Shown: piece after piece, positions 6,274 through 11,287 of the stretch
How positions within the stretch are numbered: the first letter of the stretch is position 1
Layout: every line of letters starts with the position of its first letter
NCBI GenBank assembly: GCA_018376905.1
Contig: JAHAAK010000054.1
Location: forward strand, 1-11,287
Direction: 5' to 3'
Source of the DNA: Collinsella sp.
Lineage (GTDB): Bacteria; Actinomycetota; Coriobacteriia; Coriobacteriales; Coriobacteriaceae
Length of the DNA stretch: 11,287 nucleotides
Notes under the pieces: model-generated
The model's database searches: none
What the model was told of the DNA's origin: nothing
The model's input: only the letters and a program-made list of their open reading frames with translations
Made by a program: the position numbers and the translations under genes

Positions 6274-6302
6274 TTGGTCTCGGTAAAAAGATGCGATAAC
6301 AT
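6274..6302 (+). promoter_or_regulatory. Candidate promoter of the Wzz-CpsD-CpsB operon
   Basis: TTGGTC (6274-6279) and TAACAT (6297-6302) are separated by exactly 17 bp, which would start transcription near 6309 and give a leader of about 40 nt. A ribosome site GAAAGG lies just before ATG 6350. The hexamers match consensus only partly (3/6 and 4/6). Confidence 0.4.
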
Positions 6303-6349
6303 ACGGACAGTTTTGTCAATCCGAACTGGGGAAATGAAAGGCAAGCTGC

Positions 6350-7006
6350 ATGACCCTTCTCGAACTGTTCCAGCTGCTGAAGAAGCACCTTAAGCTGGTC
6401 ATCACCCTTCCGGTGGTCTGCGCGATCGCCATGGGCATCGTGTCCTTCGTTGCGATGGACAACACCTACACCGCGACGACGAGCATGTACATTCTCGCCA
6501 AAACCGACGATAGCGGTCAGATGAGCTACAACGATCTCTCGGCGAGCCAGATGCTTTCCAACGATATCGCCACGCTGCTGGATAGCGATAGCGTTAAGAG
6601 CGGTGCTGCCAATGAGCTGGGCCTTGCTGACCTGGATGACTACAAGGTGTCTGTTTCCTCCGAGACCACCACGCGTGTCATTACGCTTTCGGTTACCGGC
6701 ACCGATGCCAAGGAGACGGCTAAGGTCGCAAAGGCCATGGCCAGCTCGGTGAGTACGGTCGCTCAGAACGTCGGCGCTGCCCAGAGCATCAACGTTATCG
6801 ACGAGGCTAAGACTCCCGAAGTCCCCAGCGGCCCCAAGCGTATGCTGTACGTTGCTGTCGCGTTCCTCGCGGGCATCTTTATCGCAGTTGCCTATGTCGT
6901 TTTGGCAGACATGCTCAACACCCGCATCCGCGGTGCCGAAGAGGCAGAAGAGCTCCTGGGCATTCCCGTTGTTGGCCGAATTCCGGCTATGAAAGGTGGT
7001 AAATAG
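6350..7006 (+). CDS. cpsC: Wzz/CpsC-type polysaccharide co-polymerase (tyrosine-kinase adaptor)
   Basis: A 218-residue membrane protein with the Wzz fold layout: a short cytoplasmic N-terminus (LLELFQLLKKHLKL), membrane segment 1 (about 16-36), an extracellular domain with a helical middle (about 37-160), the conserved Pro-rich entry TPEVPSGPKR (about 155-164), membrane segment 2 (about 165-187) and a cytoplasmic tail ending GIPVVGRIPAMKGGK. In Gram-positive bacteria this family sets the chain length of capsule or exopolysaccharide. Its cytoplasmic tail also activates the separate kinase CpsD, encoded here 2 nt downstream. The length is normal for CpsC/CapA adaptors (about 220-230). No glycosyltransferase, flippase or polymerase genes are in the window, so the polysaccharide it controls is unknown. 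The start is supported by AAAGG upstream of ATG. Confidence 0.88.
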   Translation: MTLLELFQLLKKHLKLVITLPVVCAIAMGIVSFVAMDNTYTATTSMYILAKTDDSGQMSYNDLSASQMLSNDIATLLDSDSVKSGAANELGLADLDDYKVSVSSETTTRVITLSVTGTDAKETAKVAKAMASSVSTVAQNVGAAQSINVIDEAKTPEVPSGPKRMLYVAVAFLAGIFIAVAYVVLADMLNTRIRGAEEAEELLGIPVVGRIPAMKGGK

Positions 7007-7008
7007 GC

Positions 7009-7746
7009 ATGGCTAAGGCAAAGAACACCGATAAGCTCGTTGTACAGAATGCCGCCAAGACCCTTCTGGCCAACATCCGCTTTGCGAGCGTGGACGACCC
7101 CATTCGCACCATCACCGTTACGTCCTCGATTCCCAACGAGGGCAAGTCTACGGTTTCCATCAACCTTGCCCAGGCTATCGCTACGAGCGGCAAGTCCGTG
7201 CTCCTGGTCGAGGCCGATATGCGCCGCAGGTCCCTTTCCGATATGCTCGGCGTTCGTTCGCGCGGCGGACTCTATGCGGTTCTTTCCGAGCAGATCTCCA
7301 TTGACCAGGCGATTGTCGAGACGGGTCAGAAGAACTTCTACTTCCTCGATGCCGAGCCGCATATTCCCAATCCTGCCGACATCATCGTCTCTCACCGCTT
7401 TGCCAAGCTGGTAAAGGCACTGTCTGCCAAGTTCCAGTACGTCATCTTTGATGCTCCCCCGGTCGGCACCTTCATCGATGCTGCCGAGATTGCCAGCCTG
7501 ACCGACGGTACGCTGTTCGTGGTGCGCGAGGACTTCACCAAGCGCGAGGAGGCGCTCAACGCTATCGGCCAGCTTAAGAAGTCCGAGAAGGTCAAGCTCA
7601 TCGGTACCGTCATGAACTACTGCGAGACCGAGACCAGCGAGTACTACTACTCCTACTACACCAAGGACGGTAAGAAGGTTAAGAAGGGCTCCGACGATCA
7701 GGGGACTTCCAAAAAGGGCATCTTCACCAACCGAGCAAACGTTTAG
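7009..7746 (+). CDS. cpsD: Bacterial tyrosine kinase CpsD/CapB family
   Basis: A 245-residue cytoplasmic P-loop kinase (BY-kinase) that autophosphorylates C-terminal tyrosines when docked on the CpsC-type adaptor. Walker A is PNEGKST (42-48, K46). Walker A' is LLVEADMRR (65-73), in which the first acidic residue of the usual DxD is Glu68 and D70 is kept. Walker B is VIFDAPP (D148). The tail carries a tight tyrosine cluster SEYYYSYYTK (five tyrosines at 212-217) followed by a Lys-rich end, the expected autophosphorylation site. The ribosome site (AAAGGTGG) lies inside the end of the adaptor gene, so translation is probably coupled. The phosphatase gene begins 17 nt downstream. MinD/ParA ATPases share the fold, but the tyrosine cluster and the neighbours decide the call. 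Confidence 0.92.
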   Translation: MAKAKNTDKLVVQNAAKTLLANIRFASVDDPIRTITVTSSIPNEGKSTVSINLAQAIATSGKSVLLVEADMRRRSLSDMLGVRSRGGLYAVLSEQISIDQAIVETGQKNFYFLDAEPHIPNPADIIVSHRFAKLVKALSAKFQYVIFDAPPVGTFIDAAEIASLTDGTLFVVREDFTKREEALNAIGQLKKSEKVKLIGTVMNYCETETSEYYYSYYTKDGKKVKKGSDDQGTSKKGIFTNRANV

Positions 7747-7763
7747 TTGATTAAGGCTGACCT

Positions 7764-8414
7764 ATGCGTGACATTCATTGCCATATCTTGCCGGGTGTAG
7801 ACGACGGCGCCGCCGATCTCGATGAGAGCTTGGCGATGCTCGAGGCTGCCAAGCGGGCCGGTGTAACCAGAATCGTTTGCACTCCTCACTGCCGTGATCC
7901 CTATTTTGATTACGACAAGATGTGGGATGCCTTTGAGCTGCTGCGTGATAACGCTGACGGTTTTCCGCTCCAGATGGGCTTCGAGGTCAACCATCGAAAG
8001 CTCGTTGAGCTTGGTATCGATGCCGCGGAGCACTTGCATTTCGATGGGACCAACGAGTTTCTGCTCGAGCTTTCGACGCATGCCGATGCGTATGCGTTTA
8101 GAGAGTACGAGAACACGATTTACGATTTGCAGTGTCGTGGCTACCAGGTGATCATCGCTCATCCTGAGCGCTATCGTGCGGTTCAAAAGGATGTAAGCGT
8201 GGCGGAGCGTCTGGTCGATATGGGCTGCAAGCTGCAGGCTTCGGCGGACTTTATTGCCGGCGGTCGCTTTGGTCGCGAGAAAAAGCCGGCACAGCGCCTG
8301 TTCGATCAGAACCTGTACAGCTTCATCGCGAGCGATGCCCATAACGTGGGTCATTACGACTGCCTGGCGAAGGCTCGCGCGAAGTTTAGCGTGCGCGGAG
8401 CTCATTTTCGCTAA
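7764..8414 (+). CDS. cpsB: PHP-family protein-tyrosine phosphatase CpsB/CapC type
   Basis: A 216-residue metal-dependent phosphatase that would remove phosphate from the tyrosine cluster of the upstream kinase. PHP-domain metal ligands are all visible: D3/H5/H7 in DIHCHILPGVDDG, H42 in CTPHC, E74 in GFEV, H133 in AHPERY, and D191/H193 in SDAHN. The family is usually about 240-255 residues. This copy is shorter, mainly at the C-terminus after the SDAHN motif and in the loop after TPH, but no active-site element is missing. ATG 7764 follows AAGG at 7753-7756. Gene order Wzz, kinase, phosphatase reverses the cpsB-cpsC-cpsD order of streptococci but keeps the same set. No terminator is seen between this gene and the acetyltransferase 39 nt downstream. 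Confidence 0.9.
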   Translation: MRDIHCHILPGVDDGAADLDESLAMLEAAKRAGVTRIVCTPHCRDPYFDYDKMWDAFELLRDNADGFPLQMGFEVNHRKLVELGIDAAEHLHFDGTNEFLLELSTHADAYAFREYENTIYDLQCRGYQVIIAHPERYRAVQKDVSVAERLVDMGCKLQASADFIAGGRFGREKKPAQRLFDQNLYSFIASDAHNVGHYDCLAKARAKFSVRGAHFR

Positions 8415-8453
8415 TATCTGTCCCTAACGTTCGCATTGAATGAAAGGGCAGCC

Positions 8454-8954
8454 ATGGATATTCAACTTAAGACGGGATGTTTTGATGACGCGGCGTTGGT
8501 GCGCCGCGTCGTTTTTATAGACGAGCAGGGCTACGAGAATGAGTTCGACGCTATCGACGAGGATCCAAACTGCATTCATGTGACGCTCTATGTAGACGGC
8601 GAGCTTGCCGGTTGCTCGCGCGTGTTTCCCGAAGAGCTTGAGCGCGTGGCTGACGCAGAGGCCCCGGTGTTGCCGGCATGCGACATGGACGAAGGCGTTG
8701 CGGCGGGGGAGACCTACATTATGGGGCGCGTCGCCGTGCTGCCGGCTATGCGTCGTCGCGGACTGGCGAGTGCGATCGTCGAGGCCAGTGCTTCGTGTGC
8801 ACGCGATGCCGGCGCTAAGCTTATTAAGCTGCATGCGCAGGAATACGTGTTGCCGCTCTATGCAAAGGCGGGCTACACGCAAATTGCCCCGGTAGATTAC
8901 GAAGACGAGGGCCAGCCCCATGTCTGGATGGCCAAGCGCGTAGATGGCAGATAG
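8454..8954 (+). CDS. GNAT-family N-acetyltransferase, YjcF-like
   Basis: A 166-residue acetyltransferase. The N-terminal part has the RRVVFIDEQGYENEFD motif of the YjcF/ElaA-like branch. The acetyl-CoA site is VAVLPAMRRRGLASAIV (consensus R/Q-x-x-G-x-G/A). The C-terminal part reads KLIKLHAQEYVLPLYAKAGY, a typical GNAT motif B, and ends PHVWMAKRV. The substrate cannot be told from the sequence; relatives act on small amines or protein termini. I chose ATG 8454 because AAAGGG lies 5 nt before it. A TTG at 8436 in frame would include that ribosome site inside the coding region. It probably shares the transcript of the Wzz/CpsD/CpsB genes, since no terminator intervenes, although a functional link is not evident. 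Confidence 0.87.
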   Translation: MDIQLKTGCFDDAALVRRVVFIDEQGYENEFDAIDEDPNCIHVTLYVDGELAGCSRVFPEELERVADAEAPVLPACDMDEGVAAGETYIMGRVAVLPAMRRRGLASAIVEASASCARDAGAKLIKLHAQEYVLPLYAKAGYTQIAPVDYEDEGQPHVWMAKRVDGR

Positions 8955-9018
8955 AGACGTTCCTTTTCTGCCGGCGGTTGGGGACACTCCTTGGCAATTG
9001 ACGCATTGGAGCGCTTAG

Positions 9019-9044
9019 ACATACAGTTTTTCGATTCCGTATGT
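9019..9044. repeat. 6-bp inverted repeat upstream of the htpG -10
   Basis: ACATAC (9019-9024) and GTATGT (9039-9044) are perfect complements with a 14-nt spacer, about 20 bp before the candidate -10 of htpG. This is a possible operator. It matches neither the CIRCE element nor the HspR-type inverted repeat as I know them. Confidence 0.25.
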
Positions 9045-9064
9045 ATATATGCGCGCTAATGGGT

Positions 9065-9070
9065 TATAAA
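9065..9070 (+). promoter_or_regulatory. Candidate -10 (TATAAA) for htpG
   Basis: TATAAA matches the -10 consensus at five of six positions and is the best candidate in the 203-nt gap before htpG. The -35 at 17 bp spacing (TGTATA, 9042-9047) is poor. A start near 9077 would give a leader of about 80 nt that contains the terminator hairpin at 9102-9127. The earlier part of the gap (8955-9040) holds a TTGACG word at 8998 but no matching -10. Confidence 0.4.
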
Positions 9071-9101
9071 ATCTAAGTCTGAACATAGCAGGTCTGCGAT
9101 G

Positions 9102-9127
9102 CGGCTCGGGCGACCGGGCCGTTTTTT
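9102..9127 (+). terminator. Strong intrinsic terminator just before htpG
   Basis: CGGCTCGG (9102-9109) pairs with CCGGGCCG (9114-9121) over eight positions (one G-T wobble) across a 4-nt loop, directly followed by six T's (9122-9127). This is a textbook plus-strand terminator. It could end the polysaccharide/GNAT transcript. However, it lies only 30 nt before the htpG start and after the only good -10, so it may act as an attenuator in the htpG leader. Confidence 0.8.
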
Positions 9128-9157
9128 GCGGACGGGGGTAGCGCGAAAGGACTGCAC

Positions 9158-11182
9158 ATGCGTCAATTTAAGACCGAGAGCAAAAAACTGCTCGACCTCA
9201 TGATCAACTCCATCTACACCAATAAGGAAATCTTCCTGCGCGAGCTTATCTCTAACGCGAGCGACGCCGTCGACAAGCTCAACTTTAAGAGCCTGCAGGA
9301 CCCGAGTGTCAAGATCGACCAGGGCGACCTGGCCATTCGCGTCTCCTTTGATAAAGACGCCCGCACCATTACCATCTCGGATAACGGCATTGGCATGACC
9401 GCCGAGGAGCTCGAGCGCAATCTGGGCACCATCGCCCATTCCGGCTCCGAGGAGTTTAAGACCGAGAACGCCGAGCAGCAGGGCTCCGATGTCGACATCA
9501 TCGGTCAGTTTGGCGTGGGCTTCTACTCGGCTTTTATGGTCGCCAGCCACGTGAAGGTCGTGAGCCGCGCCTATGGCGAGGACACCGCTCACGTGTGGGA
9601 GTCTGATGGTCTTGAGGGTTACACCATCGAAGACGGCGAGCGCGCCGAGCACGGCACCGATGTCATCTTGACGCTGCGCGAGAACGAGAAGCTCGATGCC
9701 GACGGCGAGGCCGAGACCTACGATCGCTTCCTGACCGAGTGGGGTCTCAAGAGCCTGATTCAGCAGTACAGCAACTATGTGCGCTACCCGATTCAGATGA
9801 TGGTGTCCAAGAGCCGCCAGAAACCCAAGCCCGAGGACGCCGGCGACGATTACAAGCCCGAGTACGAGGACTACCAGGAGCTCGAGACCGTCAATTCCAT
9901 GACACCGATCTGGAAGAAGCGCAGCTCCGATGTCGAGCAGAAGGACTACGACGAGTTCTACAAGTCCACGTTCCACGACTTTGACGATCCTGCGCGCACC
10001 ATCAGCTTCCACGCCGAGGGCACGCTCGAGTATGACGCCCTGCTGTTTGTGCCGGGCCGCGCGCCGTTCGATCTGTACAGTAAGGACTACGAGAAGGGCC
10101 TGGCGCTCTACAGCTCCAACGTCCTGATCATGGAGAAGTGCGACGACCTGCTGCCCGACTACTATAACTTTGTCCGCGGCGTCGTGGATTCTGCCGACGT
10201 GTCGCTTAACATCTCGCGCGAGACGCTGCAGCAGAACCGTCAGCTCAAGGCCATTGCCAAGCGTGTGGAAAAGAAGATTACCGCCGACCTTGAGGATATG
10301 CGTGACAACGACCGCGAGGCCTACGAGAAGTTCTTTGAGAACTTTGGCCGTGGCCTTAAGTATGGTATCTACTCGAGCTATGGCATGAAGGCCGATGAGC
10401 TCGCCGACCTGTTGCTGTTCTGGTCTGCCGAGGAACAGAAGATGATTACTCTGGCTGAGTATGTCAAGGGCATGCCCGAGGATCAGAAGGCCATCTACTA
10501 CGCCGCCGGTGACTCGCGTGAGCGCTTGGCCAAGATGCCCGTGGTAAAGGGCGTGCTCGACCGCGGCTATGACGTGCTGCTGCTGACGCAGGATGTGGAT
10601 GAGTTCACGTTCCAGGCTATGCGTGAATACGTTGCCGCCGATATGCCCAAGATCTACGAGGACGATGCTGCCCGCGAGGCTGCCGAGAAGGCTGTGGCCG
10701 ATGGTGCCGAGCCCGAGGTCGAGGATCGTCATCTGGAGCTCAAGAACGTCGCGACCGGTGATCTTGACCTGGCGACCGAGGACGAGAAGAAGGAGGCCGA
10801 GGACGCCACCAAGGAAAACGAGGACCTCTTCAGCGCTATGAAGGAGGCGCTCGGTGACAAGGTCGAGAAAGTTGCCGTCTCCGCGCGCCTGACCGATGCC
10901 CCCGCTTGCATCACCACCGAGGGCCCACTTTCGCTCGAGATGGAAAAGGTGCTCCAGAAGGGACCCGAGGGCGCGCCCGACGGCATGCCCAAGAGCCAGC
11001 GCGTGCTCGAGCTCAACGCCAAGCACCCGGTCTTTGACAAGCTCGTCGCTGCCCAGAAGGCAGGCGACGCCGACAAGATCAAGCAGTACTCCGGTCTGCT
11101 CTATGACCAGGCCCTGCTGGTCGAGGGCATCCTCCCCGAGGACCCCGTGGCCTTCGCGGCGGCTGTTTGCAACTTGATGTAG
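9158..11182 (+). CDS. htpG: Molecular chaperone HtpG (bacterial Hsp90)
   Basis: A 674-residue ATP-dependent dimeric chaperone of the cytoplasm. The N-terminal GHKL ATPase domain shows E29/N33/D37 in LRELISNASDAVDKL, the nucleotide site SDNGIGM (74-80) and the lid-region motif GQFGVGFYSAFMV (116-128). The middle domain carries the catalytic-loop motif NISRE with R354. The C-terminal dimerisation domain runs from about 525 to the end. It is somewhat longer than E. coli HtpG (624 residues). The additions are charged loops near 220-240 (Pro/Asp-rich) and 555-580 (Asp/Glu/Lys-rich). ATG 9158 follows GAAAGGA. It is a single gene with hairpins on both sides. No heat-shock operator of the CIRCE type is visible upstream. 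Confidence 0.97.
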   Translation: MRQFKTESKKLLDLMINSIYTNKEIFLRELISNASDAVDKLNFKSLQDPSVKIDQGDLAIRVSFDKDARTITISDNGIGMTAEELERNLGTIAHSGSEEFKTENAEQQGSDVDIIGQFGVGFYSAFMVASHVKVVSRAYGEDTAHVWESDGLEGYTIEDGERAEHGTDVILTLRENEKLDADGEAETYDRFLTEWGLKSLIQQYSNYVRYPIQMMVSKSRQKPKPEDAGDDYKPEYEDYQELETVNSMTPIWKKRSSDVEQKDYDEFYKSTFHDFDDPARTISFHAEGTLEYDALLFVPGRAPFDLYSKDYEKGLALYSSNVLIMEKCDDLLPDYYNFVRGVVDSADVSLNISRETLQQNRQLKAIAKRVEKKITADLEDMRDNDREAYEKFFENFGRGLKYGIYSSYGMKADELADLLLFWSAEEQKMITLAEYVKGMPEDQKAIYYAAGDSRERLAKMPVVKGVLDRGYDVLLLTQDVDEFTFQAMREYVAADMPKIYEDDAAREAAEKAVADGAEPEVEDRHLELKNVATGDLDLATEDEKKEAEDATKENEDLFSAMKEALGDKVEKVAVSARLTDAPACITTEGPLSLEMEKVLQKGPEGAPDGMPKSQRVLELNAKHPVFDKLVAAQKAGDADKIKQYSGLLYDQALLVEGILPEDPVAFAAAVCNLM

Positions 11183-11189
11183 TTAGGTA

Positions 11190-11217
11190 GTTACGCGGTT
11201 TTACCAAACCGCGTAAC
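11190..11217 (+). terminator. 12-bp perfect hairpin after htpG
   Basis: GTTACGCGGTTT (11190-11201) is exactly complementary to AAACCGCGTAAC (11206-11217) with a 4-nt loop, beginning 8 nt after the htpG stop. It has no T-run on either strand, so the terminator call rests on position and stem strength. It may serve both htpG and a convergent gene. Confidence 0.6.
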
Positions 11218-11238
11218 GGCTCGACGCTGCAAACGCCC

Positions 11239-11286
11239 CTAAGCGGCAATCTGACGTTCAATCGTCGGTCGCGTACCGAAGTACGC
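11239..11286 (-). CDS. Possible C-terminal end of a convergent gene (partial)
   Basis: Reading the minus strand from the window edge, one frame is open and gives AYFGTRPTIERQIAA before TAG (11241-11239). The rest would lie outside the window. Fifteen residues are too few to name a family. The stretch also contains the hairpin GCGTAC/GTACGC (11271-11286), so it may instead be a non-coding intergenic repeat. Confidence 0.2.
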   Translation of the reverse strand, partial: AYFGTRPTIERQIAA

Positions 11287-11287
11287 T

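Noticed and set aside
8436..8453. TTG start for the GNAT gene
   Set aside because: The AAAGGG ribosome site lies within these bases and serves ATG 8454.
8955..9157. CIRCE or HspR-type heat-shock operator before htpG
   Set aside because: I looked for the TTAGCACTC and CTTGAGT style inverted repeats and found neither.
9056..11026. Minus-strand open frame of 656 codons opposite htpG
   Set aside because: It is antisense to a clear Hsp90 gene. Its Leu/Val/Gly-rich composition is a by-product of the GAC/GAG/AAG codons on the other strand.
1..11287. CRISPR array, tRNA or rRNA genes
   Set aside because: No regularly spaced repeats, cloverleaf-like segments or rRNA sequences were seen.

Overview
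The window looks like chromosomal DNA of a high-GC Gram-positive gut actinobacterium. Coriobacteriia, and Collinsella in particular, is my best guess. This rests on codon use (strong G/C at third positions from about 990 onward) and on the general look of the PstB, HtpG and CpsB/CpsD homologues. It is inference, because no rRNA or other marker gene is present.

Layout. (1) 1-830 is a visibly more A/T-rich accessory patch. It holds a minus-strand SHOCT+TM2 membrane protein gene whose second membrane segment is cut short, and a divergent small Xre-type helix-turn-helix gene broken by one in-frame amber codon. Operator-like repeats lie between them. (2) 994-2954 is a VanR/VanS-like two-component system with no vancomycin-resistance enzymes beside it. 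(3) 3058-6154 is a phosphate block: pstB (the ABC transporter ATPase) standing without pstS, pstC, pstA or phoU, then a PhoP/PhoR-like response regulator and membrane histidine kinase. A hairpin terminator closes the block at about 6180-6222. (4) 6350-8414 is a complete bacterial tyrosine-phosphorylation module of the capsule type: a Wzz/CpsC membrane adaptor, a CpsD/CapB-like tyrosine kinase and a CpsB/CapC-like PHP phosphatase. No glycosyltransferase or flippase genes follow. A GNAT acetyltransferase gene (8454-8954) comes next without an evident terminator. (5) 9158-11182 is htpG (bacterial Hsp90), preceded by a strong intrinsic terminator only about 30 nt before its start codon and followed by a perfect 12-bp hairpin. 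The last bases may hold the end of a convergent minus-strand gene.

How the genes may work together. The middle of the window is almost entirely signalling: two OmpR-family regulators, two histidine kinases, one tyrosine kinase and one tyrosine phosphatase. The phosphate regulator pair probably controls phosphate uptake genes, including pstB. The Wzz/CpsD/CpsB trio would control chain length or export of a surface polysaccharide made elsewhere. The VanS-like kinase has almost no extracellular domain, so it may sense membrane or cell-wall state. HtpG is a general chaperone.

I found no clearly new defence, mobile or biosynthetic system. The points most worth a second look are the terminator inside the presumed htpG leader, the stand-alone tyrosine kinase/phosphatase module, the orphan pstB with an N-terminal extension, and the amber-interrupted regulator.
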